A DNA stretch of 7,289 nucleotides from an uncultured Oscillospiraceae bacterium (GCA_910588135.1 CAJUOT010000014.1:47704-54992), one strand, 5' to 3'. Counted from the stretch's first letter, positions 1-4,905 are shown. Notes: a model not told the origin generated them from the sequence alone. Made by a program: numbers and translations.

Positions 1-1
1 C

Positions 2-538
2 ATCACCAGGGACGGGCGGCTGTCCGCCAAGGAGATTTTGGGCAACCGGGCGCAGTTGTCCCGCTGGCAGGACGAGTTTCACGCCCACATGAACCGGGCG
101 TTCCCCGGCCTCCAACGAGGCGAGAGCGCCCTTGTCACCAAACGCAAGCATATCCCCACCTGGCTGTTCAAGCAGTCTATCGACCTCACCTGCCAGCAGA
201 GGGCCATCGAAAAGGCCATTTCTGAAATCGGGGTGCTGAACGCCGGGAAGAAGCGGGACGAGGTGCTGGAACTGGTGGGGCCGTACTTCGCCCGGCTGGA
301 ACAGCACCTGGGGCAAATGCAGAAGTACCAGGCCACCATCGACTATCTGACCCAGGAGAACCAGGGCTTGCAAAAACAGGTCAACAGCGAAAAGAGCATA
401 CAAAAGCAGATGGAAGTGCTCATGCTGAAAAAGGAAAACGAACAGCTTCGGCGGTTTGTGAACAGTATACCGCCGGAGATACGGCAGGCGTTGAAGGAAC
501 AGCAACAGGGTCGGCGGCCCATAGACCGCCAACGGTAA
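2..538 (+). CDS. MobV/Pre-type relaxase, C-terminal part (5'-truncated by window edge)
   Basis: The reading frame is already open at base 2 and gives 178 residues up to the TAA at 536-538; the real start lies outside the window. The first residues read GRLSAKEILGNRAQL, followed by a DEFH segment and QRGES. I recognise this as the region after the catalytic part of MobV (Mob/Pre, plasmid recombination enzyme) relaxases of Firmicute plasmids and mobilizable elements, which nick oriT and stay bound to the DNA strand during transfer. The N-terminal histidine and tyrosine/metal-binding motifs are not visible, so activity cannot be judged. From about residue 95 to 160 the protein is a Q/K/E/L-rich coiled coil (heptads around YLTQENQGLQKQV and KKENEQLRRF), as expected for this family's C-terminal half. 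It ends in a basic tail. A second gene follows 44 bases later in the same direction, probably in the same transcript. Confidence 0.8.
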   Translation: MTRDGRLSAKEILGNRAQLSRWQDEFHAHMNRAFPGLQRGESALVTKRKHIPTWLFKQSIDLTCQQRAIEKAISEIGVLNAGKKRDEVLELVGPYFARLEQHLGQMQKYQATIDYLTQENQGLQKQVNSEKSIQKQMEVLMLKKENEQLRRFVNSIPPEIRQALKEQQQGRRPIDRQR

Positions 539-582
539 AGTGCCGTACATCAGAATTTTAATATGCTAAAGGGAGGTAGCAT

Positions 583-762
583 TTGAGCAGACGCAAAAAA
601 CTAATCAACCACACCGACATTCCACAGTACAAGATTGAGGCCATCGCCCGCTGTCTCATGCCGGATATTCTCGCCTTTTACGAGAGCGAGGAGGGCCAGC
701 GGGAGTTTGCCGAATGGAAACAGCGGCGGGAAGTCGAGGGACAGGAGGACAACAGAGGGTAA
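583..762 (+). CDS. Small hypothetical protein (59 aa) downstream of the MobV relaxase, TTG start
   Basis: The frame runs TTG AGC AGA CGC to TAA and encodes 59 residues beginning MSRRKKLINHTDIPQYKIEA. The start is chosen because a strong Shine-Dalgarno (GGGAGGT, 571-577) sits 5 bases upstream of TTG; the only in-frame ATG (658-660) is internal and has no ribosome site. The protein has a basic N-terminus, a central stretch (YKIEAIARCLMPDILAFYES) likely to be helical, and a highly charged tail (EEGQREFAEWKQRREVEGQED). There is no membrane segment. I recall similar short proteins next to Mob genes in gut Firmicute elements but cannot name a family. The position, same strand 44 bp after the relaxase and followed by a terminator, suggests it is the last gene of a mobilization operon. 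An accessory or DNA-binding role is only a guess. Confidence 0.65.
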   Translation: MSRRKKLINHTDIPQYKIEAIARCLMPDILAFYESEEGQREFAEWKQRREVEGQEDNRG

Positions 763-766
763 GGAC

Positions 767-811
767 AAAAAGGGCGGGCGCACCGTGTCAACGGCTGCGC
801 CCGCCCTTTTT
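767..811. terminator. Bidirectional intrinsic terminator at the end of the mobilization operon
   Basis: A perfect 16-bp stem (767-782 with 796-811) begins with AAAAA and ends with TTTTT, so both strands have a U-run. The loop contains an extra CCGT/ACGG pairing around GTCA. It starts 4 bases after the stop of the 59-residue gene on the plus strand and lies 4 bases beyond the stop of a minus-strand coding remnant (816-818), as expected of a shared terminator between convergent genes. Confidence 0.9.
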
Positions 812-815
812 GCGT

Positions 816-908
816 TTATGGGGTCTGTTTCTTCTTCCGGGGGCCTCTCGGCTTGGAGGTGGGCTTGCGTTCCACCCCGTTTCGGAAGTGGGTGCTTTCG
901 TATCGGTC
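816..908 (-). pseudogene. C-terminal remnant of a truncated gene (about 30 residues, very basic)
   Basis: Read on the minus strand from about 908, the frame gives DRYESTHFRNGVERKPTSKP then RGPRKKKQTP and a TAA at 816-818. The composition (many K/R with spaced P) looks like a genuine protein tail. The stop lies 4 bp from a terminator whose A/T tracts work in both directions, which implies that a gene once ended here. No ATG or TTG start with a ribosome site exists upstream: further 5' the frame runs into the tRNA-Leu terminator and through the tRNA itself, which is not credible coding. I infer that the 5' part was lost when the element and the tRNA region were joined. I do not recognise the parent protein. 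It could still be chance, since GC-rich DNA has long open frames. Confidence 0.35.
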
Positions 909-950
909 AAAGAAAACCAATAATCCGAACCCATTTCCTATCGGAAAAAG
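896..950 (+). repeat. Imperfect 17-bp direct repeat between element end and tRNA-Leu
   Basis: Bases 896-912 (TTTCGTATCGGTCAAAG) and 934-950 (TTTCCTATCGGAAAAAG) match at 14 of 17 positions, with copies offset by 38 bp. The second copy forms the loop of the tRNA terminator hairpin. The repeat lies where an integration junction is expected, so it could be a remnant of recombinase binding sites or a small duplication. Chance similarity is possible. Confidence 0.35.
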
Positions 951-961
951 GTTCGGATTAT
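920..961 (-). terminator. Probable intrinsic terminator of tRNA-Leu
   Basis: A perfect 12-bp stem (920-931 with 950-961, ATAATCCGAACC) is topped by a second 5-bp stem (934-938 with 943-947) around TATC, with two mismatched bases between. On the minus strand it begins 7 bases after the CCA end of tRNA-Leu and is followed by TTGGTTTTCTTT, a broken U-tract. Position and shape fit the tRNA terminator; the interrupted U-run lowers certainty. Confidence 0.6.
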
Positions 962-968
962 ATGGGTT

Positions 969-1055
969 TGGTGCGCGAGGCGGGAGTCGAACCCGCACGC
1001 CCTTGCGAGCACTGGCACCTGAAGCCAGCGAGTCTACCAATTCCACCACTCGCGC
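969..1055 (-). tRNA. tRNA-Leu (anticodon CAG), CCA encoded
   Basis: On the minus strand the acceptor GCGCGAG (1055-1049) pairs fully with CTCGCGC, followed by A and an encoded CCA (971-969). The anticodon arm is CTGGC-TTCAGGT-GCCAG, putting CAG at 1019-1021. The T arm is GCGGG-TTCGACT-CCCGC. A long variable arm and the D-loop GGTGGAATTGGTAGAC are typical of class II tRNA-Leu. Length is 87 nt with CCA. It reads CUG codons. A strong promoter lies upstream and a hairpin downstream, so it is a complete, independently transcribed gene. Its 3' end faces the mobile element remnant, consistent with use as an attachment site (inference). Confidence 0.97.
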
Positions 1056-1063
1056 GTCATGGT

Positions 1064-1080
1064 GTGCCACCGCTTGGCAC
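1064..1080 (-). other. Small hairpin in the 5' leader of pre-tRNA-Leu
   Basis: GTGCCA (1064-1069) and TGGCAC (1075-1080) pair around a 5-base loop. On the minus strand this falls between the predicted transcription start (near 1081) and the first base of the mature tRNA (1055), so the primary transcript would begin with this hairpin. It could affect leader processing or protect the 5' end; there is no direct evidence of function. Confidence 0.35.
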
Positions 1081-1087
1081 GTGAATG

Positions 1088-1116
1088 ATATTACCACAGC
1101 CGAAGCCTGTTGTCAA
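1088..1116 (-). promoter_or_regulatory. Sigma-A promoter of tRNA-Leu
   Basis: On the minus strand a perfect -35 TTGACA (1116-1111), a 17-bp spacer and -10 TAATAT (1093-1088) precede the tRNA by about 33 bases. Spacing and hexamers are near ideal for the housekeeping sigma factor. Confidence 0.85.
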
Positions 1117-1151
1117 CAGTTTTTTCGCTGCGTTTTGCAGAAATTGAGGGA

Positions 1152-1180
1152 TTGCCATTTGAGCGCGGATATCTTATAAT
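1152..1180 (+). promoter_or_regulatory. Sigma-A promoter of the DUF815 ATPase gene
   Basis: TTGCCA (1152-1157, 5 of 6 to consensus), a 17-bp spacer and a perfect TATAAT (1175-1180). The start of transcription would be near 1187, giving a leader of only about 15 bases whose main content is the ribosome site GAGGTG (1190-1195). It is divergent from the tRNA-Leu promoter. Confidence 0.8.
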
Positions 1181-1201
1181 GTTCCCATTGAGGTGAATCC
1201 C

Positions 1202-2395
1202 ATGAATTTGAAAGCCATGCTGGCCGCCCTGCGGGGCGTGACAGCTTATAAAGATTTGCTCGCCCAGCCGGTGATGAAGCGGGCAATGGAGCTTCTCTCC
1301 TGCTTCGCCCATGGGGACGGCCTGGGCGGACTGGAGGCGTACACCGGGCTGTTTTACCAATTGCGGCTGGAGGGACAGCCCGGCCTGGGCCACTGGCTGG
1401 GGGAAGCCCTGCGCTGGTCGGAGGGTCCCTACCCCCTGCTGGCCCAGCGGGGGGATCGTGACCCCGCGCTGGAGCAGGCCGCCAAGCTGGATATTTCCGC
1501 TTTCGAACTGCTGGCCAGCGTGGACTGCGACAAATGGCTGTCCCATCTGGGCAGGCTGCTGGACAGCGACTACCAGGGGGTGCTCACCTCCCTGCCCCGG
1601 TGGCAGCGGGGGATTCCCTTTTCCTTTGATCTGCTCACCGCCGCCTACCGGGAGGAGGGCGCGGGCCAGTTTGCCCGCTACCGGGCCTTTGTGTGGGAGG
1701 GCGGGGCGCTCATCCCGGTGGAACACCCGGACTGCCCGGCCTCCGAGCAGCTTCTGGGCTACGACGGGCAGCGGGCCGAGGTGGAGCGCAACACACGCCT
1801 GCTCATGGAAGGGAAATACGTGAACAACGTGCTGCTCTACGGCGAGAGCGGCACGGGCAAGTCGGCCACGGTGAAGCACCTGCTCACCCTGCCGGGGATG
1901 GAGGAGCTGCGGCTCATTGAGGCGGACAAAGCCGACCTGGGCGGCCTGCCCGCCCTGATCCGCAGGCTGGAGGGACGGCGGCAGAAGTTCGTCGTATTCA
2001 TCGACGACCTCACCTTCGACCGGGATGACCCTACATATTCCGTACTGAAAACCATTCTGGAGGGAGGCGTGGAGCGCCGGCCCCAGAATGTGGCGGTGTA
2101 CGCCACCTCCAACCGCCGCCATCTGGTGCGCCAGACTATCTCTGAGCGGGCAGGAGACGAGATGGACCGGTCCGAGACCATCCGGGAAAAGACCTCCCTG
2201 GCCGACCGCTTTGGACTGCGGGTGCTGTTCCAAGGGCTGAGCAAAGCGGAATTTCTCGCGCTGGTGGATATGCTGGCGGATCAGCACGGCGTTAAATTGG
2301 AGCGGGAGGAGCTCCACGCCCGGGCGGTTGCCTGGGAGCGGTTCCACGGGGCCCAGACCCCGCGCACTGCGTTACAATTCATCCTGTCGCTGTGA
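1202..2395 (+). CDS. DUF815-family AAA+ ATPase
   Basis: This 397-residue protein belongs to the DUF815 group of AAA+ ATPases common in Clostridia and proteobacteria. ATG at 1202 is preferred over the in-frame GTG at 1193 because GAGGTG (1190-1195) ends 6 bases before the ATG and overlaps the GTG. The N-terminal half (about 1-190) is a poorly conserved, probably helical region. The ATPase core follows: Walker A GESGTGKS (214-221), Walker B VVFIDDL (264-270), sensor 1 YATSNRRH (300-307) and SLADRFGL with a likely arginine finger (R336). The C-terminus RTALQFILSL is also family-like. No signal peptide or membrane segment is present, so it should be cytoplasmic. The cellular role of DUF815 proteins is not established; a remodelling or chaperone-like ATPase is an inference from the fold. 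It has its own promoter, and the RNHCP gene follows on the same strand 174 bp later. The opposite strand is open over most of the gene but looks non-coding. Confidence 0.92.
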   Translation: MNLKAMLAALRGVTAYKDLLAQPVMKRAMELLSCFAHGDGLGGLEAYTGLFYQLRLEGQPGLGHWLGEALRWSEGPYPLLAQRGDRDPALEQAAKLDISAFELLASVDCDKWLSHLGRLLDSDYQGVLTSLPRWQRGIPFSFDLLTAAYREEGAGQFARYRAFVWEGGALIPVEHPDCPASEQLLGYDGQRAEVERNTRLLMEGKYVNNVLLYGESGTGKSATVKHLLTLPGMEELRLIEADKADLGGLPALIRRLEGRRQKFVVFIDDLTFDRDDPTYSVLKTILEGGVERRPQNVAVYATSNRRHLVRQTISERAGDEMDRSETIREKTSLADRFGLRVLFQGLSKAEFLALVDMLADQHGVKLEREELHARAVAWERFHGAQTPRTALQFILSL

Positions 2396-2398
2396 GGC

Positions 2399-2415
2399 GG
2401 GGCCGGTCCGGCCCT
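2399..2415 (+). other. GC-rich hairpin just after the DUF815 stop codon
   Basis: GGGCCGG and CCGGCCC (2400-2406, 2408-2414) form a perfect palindrome around one T, starting 5 bases after the stop. No U-run follows (CTCCTCCACG), so it is at best a weak terminator or an mRNA 3'-end stabiliser, and transcription may continue into the RNHCP gene. Confidence 0.35.
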
Positions 2416-2456
2416 CCTCCACGCGTGGGAAATAGAACAATCCAGGAGGAACTTGT

Positions 2457-2492
2457 TTGAAGAAGCAGAAGCAATCGGTGACTGTGCGCTGA
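2457..2492 (+). CDS. Possible 11-residue leader peptide upstream of the RNHCP gene
   Basis: A strong Shine-Dalgarno AGGAGGA (2444-2450) lies in an otherwise gene-free gap. Six bases after it, TTG AAG AAG CAG starts a frame encoding MKKQKQSVTVR and stopping with TGA at 2490-2492, two bases before the 5' arm of a hairpin (2495-2503). A competing TTG at 2453 would give 20 residues, but the spacing (2 bases) is too short. A ribosome site this good with no larger gene behind it suggests a leader peptide or a vestigial start. The peptide has no run of one amino acid that would suggest a particular attenuation signal. Function is unknown. Confidence 0.3.
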   Translation: MKKQKQSVTVR

Positions 2493-2494
2493 CC

Positions 2495-2531
2495 GGGAGG
2501 TTTGCGTCACAATAGATCGCCCAAACCTCCC
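2495..2531 (+). promoter_or_regulatory. Hairpin between leader ORF and RNHCP gene, able to compete for its ribosome site
   Basis: GGGAGGTTT (2495-2503) pairs perfectly with AAACCTCCC (2523-2531); a further GCG/CGC pair can extend it. There is no U-run after it, so it is not a normal terminator. The 3' arm contains CCTCC, which could instead pair with the AGGAGG (2556-2561) of the next gene. This gives two mutually exclusive structures, one of which would hide the ribosome site. This is inference from complementarity only; purine-rich Shine-Dalgarno sequences often find such partners by chance. Confidence 0.4.
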
Positions 2532-2569
2532 AAAAGGGCATGACAAATGACTTTTAGGAGGATTATCCC

Positions 2570-2974
2570 TTGAACCGAGAGAACAAACGCAAGCAGTACG
2601 AAAAAGGTTATTACAAGACCCATCCCTGCCGCGACACCTTCACCTGCAAGGTGTGCGGCTGGCCGGTAGCCCCGGCGGGCGCCGGCACCGAACACCGCAA
2701 CCACTGTCCCAACTGCCTATCCAGCCTCCATCTGGACATTGAGCCCGGAGACCGGGCCTCTGACTGCGGCGGCATTATGGAGCCCATCGCGGTGTGGGTG
2801 CGCAAAAATGGCGAGTGGGCAGTGATCCACCGCTGCCGCCGGTGCGGCGCGCTGTCCTCCAACCGGGTAGCGGCGGACGACAACCCCAGAAAACTGGTGT
2901 CCATCGCCATGAAGCCGGTGGCCTTCCCGCCCTTCCCCATGGAGCGGCTGGAGGAGCTGGCGGGGGATTCGTAA
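2570..2974 (+). CDS. RNHCP domain protein (zinc-ribbon type)
   Basis: This 134-residue protein contains the motif that names the RNHCP domain family: EHRNHCPNC at 41-49. Other family landmarks are FTCKVCGW (24-31), PGDRASDCGGIMEPI (59-73), IHRCRRCG (86-93) and NRVAADDNP (98-106). The pairs C26/C29, C46/C49 and C89/C92 look like zinc-binding CxxC knuckles, so it is probably a small cytoplasmic zinc protein, possibly binding nucleic acid. The molecular role of the family is not established. The start is TTG, supported by AGGAGGA (2556-2562) seven bases upstream; no ATG lies nearby in frame. The N-terminus is basic (NRENKRKQYEKGYYK). It could be co-transcribed with the DUF815 gene or controlled through the structured leader before it. 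A strong hairpin 8 bases after the stop separates it from the convergent TtcA-like gene. Confidence 0.9.
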   Translation: MNRENKRKQYEKGYYKTHPCRDTFTCKVCGWPVAPAGAGTEHRNHCPNCLSSLHLDIEPGDRASDCGGIMEPIAVWVRKNGEWAVIHRCRRCGALSSNRVAADDNPRKLVSIAMKPVAFPPFPMERLEELAGDS

Positions 2975-2982
2975 CAGAAGGT

Positions 2983-3010
2983 AAGGCCCCCGGCGTATGC
3001 CGGGGGCCTT
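2983..3010. terminator. Shared hairpin terminator between convergent RNHCP and TtcA-like genes
   Basis: AAGGCCCCCGGC (2983-2994) pairs perfectly with GCCGGGGGCCTT (2999-3010) around the loop GTAT. It lies 8 bases after the plus-strand stop and 2 bases beyond the minus-strand stop (3013-3015). U-runs are short on both sides, so it may be a weak two-way terminator, but its position between convergent genes supports the call. Confidence 0.75.
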
Positions 3011-3012
3011 GC

Positions 3013-3777
3013 TCAGCTCTCCTGTTTATAATCCCCCTCATACCGCTTGATGCCGCGGCTGTTCTCCACCGGCCCCCACTCCGGGAGCGGGAGCCTCTGC
3101 ATGGCCCCGAACACATAGTCCTTCAGCTTGGGGTAGTCCTTGGACAGCCGGGCCACCAGCTCCTTCACCTCCTGCCGCCGGGTGTTGCCGTCGGCGGGGC
3201 AGGGGTTGTGTACCACGGGGAGATTGTACCGTGCCGCCGCGTTGCGCAGCGTCCCCTCCCCGCAGTAGAGCAGGGGGCGAATTTGCGTAATCCCTGTGCG
3301 GTCCAGGTAGGTCACCGGCTGGAAGCAGGACAGCCGCCCCTCGTAGAACAGGGAGAGGAAAAAGGTCTCCACCGCGTCGTCGAAGTGGTGGCCCAGGGCC
3401 ACCTTGGAAATGCCCAGCTCTTTCAGGGCATTGTGCATGGCCCCCCGGCGCATTTTTGCACACATGGAGCAGGGATTCTTTTCCTTGCGTACATCGAAGA
3501 TGACGCGGAAAATCTCCGTCTGGACTAAATGGTACTCCACCCCCAGCTCCCCGCACAGCGCCGCCACCGGGGAGAAGTCCATCCCCTCCGCCCCGGGGTG
3601 GACCGTGACGGCGTGGAGCTCAAAGGAGGCGGGGTAGAACTCCTTTAATTGGGCCATGGCGTACAGCAGCGCCAGCGAGTCCTTTCCGCCGGACACCCCT
3701 ACGGCAATCCTGTCCCCGGGCTGAATCATATGGTAGTCCTCCACACACCGGCGCATATGGGATAAAATAAGCCGCAT
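3013..3777 (-). CDS. TtcA-like tRNA 2-thiocytidine synthetase family protein (PP-loop ATPase)
   Basis: The 254-residue protein has the PP-loop SGGKDS (29-34) that binds ATP and activates a tRNA base by adenylation. It also has the TtcA-type cysteine motif NPCSMCAKMRRG (C103, C106), the GHHFDDAVET block (129-138) and a third cysteine in NPCPADGNTRR (C193). In characterised TtcA a [4Fe-4S] cluster is held by three cysteines and sulfur is placed on C32 of some tRNAs. The arrangement here fits, with CPAD in place of the second CxxC seen in proteobacterial TtcA. Firmicute homologues are less studied, so the exact base modified is uncertain. The ATG at 3777 is preceded by GGGGGAG with about 8 bases' spacing. 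It is cytoplasmic, divergent from rplM-rpsI and convergent with the RNHCP gene, thus monocistronic here. The other strand has a long open frame that is only a shadow. Confidence 0.88.
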   Translation of the reverse strand: MRLILSHMRRCVEDYHMIQPGDRIAVGVSGGKDSLALLYAMAQLKEFYPASFELHAVTVHPGAEGMDFSPVAALCGELGVEYHLVQTEIFRVIFDVRKEKNPCSMCAKMRRGAMHNALKELGISKVALGHHFDDAVETFFLSLFYEGRLSCFQPVTYLDRTGITQIRPLLYCGEGTLRNAAARYNLPVVHNPCPADGNTRRQEVKELVARLSKDYPKLKDYVFGAMQRLPLPEWGPVENSRGIKRYEGDYKQES

Positions 3778-3838
3778 GGCAGCGCTCCCCCTTCCAAGAA
3801 AAGAAAAATATCAAGACGAGAAAACAAAAGCATTTAAT

Positions 3839-3868
3839 AGAATACCGCCGATATCAAGAGCATTTCAA
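3839..3868 (-). promoter_or_regulatory. Candidate promoter of the TtcA-like gene
   Basis: On the minus strand TTGAAA (3868-3863), an 18-bp spacer and TATTCT (3844-3839) lie about 60 bases before the ATG. The -10 is only 4 of 6. It is the best candidate in an AT-rich divergent intergenic region, but alternatives exist. Confidence 0.35.
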
Positions 3869-3880
3869 AAATATTTTGAA
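3864..3880. other. AT-rich palindrome upstream of the rplM promoter
   Basis: TTCAAAA (3864-3870) and TTTTGAA (3874-3880) are perfect inverted copies around ATA. The stretch 3860-3885, with its A- and T-tracts, lies about 50-70 bp upstream of the predicted rplM start site, where UP elements boost ribosomal promoters; it also overlaps the candidate -35 of the divergent gene. It could be an UP element or a binding site. Confidence 0.35.
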
Positions 3881-3897
3881 AAATCCCCGCAATCTGG

Positions 3898-3926
3898 TTG
3901 ACACCGGCGCTTTTCCGCATTATAAT
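3898..3926 (+). promoter_or_regulatory. Consensus promoter of rplM-rpsI
   Basis: TTGACA (3898-3903), a 17-bp spacer and TATAAT (3921-3926) are a perfect match to the housekeeping consensus, as expected of a heavily used ribosomal protein operon. The predicted start is near 3933, about 68 bases before the rplM ATG. Confidence 0.92.
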
Positions 3927-3930
3927 ACAC

Positions 3931-3964
3931 CATGCTCTCTGATGTAAAGGAGAGTTTTCCCATG
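3931..3964 (+). promoter_or_regulatory. Hairpin in the rplM leader, possible L13 autoregulatory element
   Basis: At the 5' end of the predicted transcript CTCTC (3935-3939) pairs with GAGAG (3950-3954), and CATG at 3931-3934 can close with CATG at 3961-3964. Firmicute rplM operons often carry an L13 leader RNA through which the protein represses its own mRNA. The position fits, but I cannot match the known consensus by eye, so this is a structural candidate only. Confidence 0.35.
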
Positions 3965-4000
3965 CTTCATACAAATTTGAGATAAATGGAGGAAACCAGA

Positions 4001-4432
4001 ATGTCCACCTTTATGGCAAACAAGGCCAACATTCAGCGCAAGTGGTACGTGCTGGACGCCGCCGGCAAGCCCCTGGGCAAGACCGCCGTCGCCGCCGCCA
4101 CCATCCTGCGGGGCAAGCACAAGCCCGAGTACACCCCCCACGCCGACTGCGGCGACTTCGTCATCGTCGTCAACGCCGACAAGGCGGTGCTCACCGGCAA
4201 AAAGCTGGAGCAGAAGTACTACCGCACCCACTCCGGCTATGTGGGCGGCCTCAAGGAGACCAAGTACCGTCTGCTGATGCAGAACAAGCCCGAGCTGGCC
4301 GTCCGGCTGGCGGTGCGCGGCATGATGCCCCGCAATATCGTCACCAAGGACTCCCTCACCCGGCTGAAGATTTACCGCGGCGACAGCCACCCCCACGCCG
4401 CCCAGAAGCCCGAGACCTGGACCGTGGAATAA
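4001..4432 (+). CDS. rplM: 50S ribosomal protein L13
   Basis: The 143-residue product matches L13 in length (about 142) and signature. It has KWYVLDAAGKPLG near the N-terminus, LRGKHKPEYTPHADCGDF, the HSGYVGGLKE segment, AVRGMMPRN and the C-terminal YRGDSHPHAAQKPE. L13 is an early-assembly protein of the large subunit that binds 23S rRNA. The ATG at 4001 is chosen over the ATG at 3986 because GGAGG (3988-3992) lies 8 bases before it and would be inside a coding extension with the earlier start; family members start with a short M-S-T-F-M type N-terminus. Third positions are overwhelmingly C or G, typical of highly expressed genes in a GC-rich genome. It is translated with rpsI, whose ribosome site overlaps this gene's stop codon. 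Confidence 0.97.
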   Translation: MSTFMANKANIQRKWYVLDAAGKPLGKTAVAAATILRGKHKPEYTPHADCGDFVIVVNADKAVLTGKKLEQKYYRTHSGYVGGLKETKYRLLMQNKPELAVRLAVRGMMPRNIVTKDSLTRLKIYRGDSHPHAAQKPETWTVE

Positions 4433-4446
4433 GGAGGTAACAGATC

Positions 4447-4851
4447 ATGTACAAGAGCAAGAAGCCTTATCACTATGGCACCGGCCGCCGGAAGTCCTCC
4501 GTGGCCCGCGTCCATCTGTTCCCCAACGGCACCGGCTCCATCACCATCAACGGCCGGGACATTGAAGAGTACTTCGGCCTGGAGACCCTGAAGATGGTGG
4601 TTCGCCAGCCCCTGAACACCACCGGCGTCATCGGCAAGGTGGACATCACCGCCACCGTGACCGGCGGCGGCGTCACCGGCCAGGCCGGCGCCCTGCGCCA
4701 CGGCATCTCCCGCGCCCTGCTGGAGATGGACCCCGAGTTCCGCACCGCCCTGAAGGCCGCCGGTTTCCTCACCCGCGACCCTCGTATGAAGGAGCGCAAG
4801 AAGTACGGCCTCAAGGCCGCCCGCCGCGCGCCCCAGTTCAGCAAGCGCTGA
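4447..4851 (+). CDS. rpsI: 30S ribosomal protein S9
   Basis: The 134-residue protein shows the S9 hallmarks: YGTGRRKSSVARVHLF at the N-terminus, GRDIEEYFG, the GGGVTGQAGALRHGISRAL core and the C-terminal RRAPQFSKR tail whose last Lys-Arg reaches the P-site tRNA in the ribosome. AAGGAGGT (4431-4438) overlaps the rplM stop and lies 8 bases before the ATG, so the two proteins are translationally linked in the usual L13-S9 pair. Length and start agree with the family (about 130). A strong intrinsic terminator follows 19 bases after the stop, so the operon contains just these two genes. Confidence 0.97.
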   Translation: MYKSKKPYHYGTGRRKSSVARVHLFPNGTGSITINGRDIEEYFGLETLKMVVRQPLNTTGVIGKVDITATVTGGGVTGQAGALRHGISRALLEMDPEFRTALKAAGFLTRDPRMKERKKYGLKAARRAPQFSKR

Positions 4852-4870
4852 TTTCATATCCGAAACGCTC

Positions 4871-4905
4871 AAAAACCCCGGAACCGCGATGGTTCCGGGG
4901 TTTTT
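4871..4905 (+). terminator. Intrinsic terminator of rplM-rpsI
   Basis: A perfect 15-bp stem (4871-4885 with 4891-4905) begins AAAAACCCC and ends GGGGTTTTT around the loop GCGAT, followed by CT. It starts 19 bases after the rpsI stop. The A-run at the 5' side means it can also act on the minus strand. Confidence 0.93.

Noticed and set aside
635..1084. Plus-strand open frames (149 and 108 codons) across the terminator and tRNA region
   Set aside because: They overlap the 59-residue gene out of frame, cross a strong terminator and run antisense to the tRNA.
816..1097. Full 93-codon minus-strand frame through tRNA-Leu
   Set aside because: A protein reading through a complete tRNA, its terminator and promoter is not credible; only the last 30 codons were kept as a possible gene remnant.
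1091..2347. Long minus-strand open frame (418 codons) opposite the DUF815 gene
   Set aside because: It mirrors a gene with clear Walker A/B motifs, overlaps the tRNA-Leu promoter, and its translation is Q/G/H/P-rich without any recognisable domain; this is typical antisense openness in GC-rich DNA.
2399..2531. Normal Rho-independent terminators after the DUF815 gene
   Set aside because: Both hairpins in this gap lack a U-run on the plus strand, so they are listed only as structures.
2794..3528. Plus-strand open frame of 244 codons over the RNHCP end and the TtcA-like gene
   Set aside because: It runs through a terminator hairpin and opposite a well-supported enzyme; no ribosome site and no domain.
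3986..4000. Five-codon N-terminal extension of L13 from the ATG at 3986
   Set aside because: The ribosome site GGAGG (3988-3992) lies inside this extension, and the family N-terminus fits the ATG at 4001.
4042..4872. Open frames overlapping rplM and rpsI on both strands
   Set aside because: They are G/A/R-rich shadow translations of two unambiguous ribosomal protein genes.
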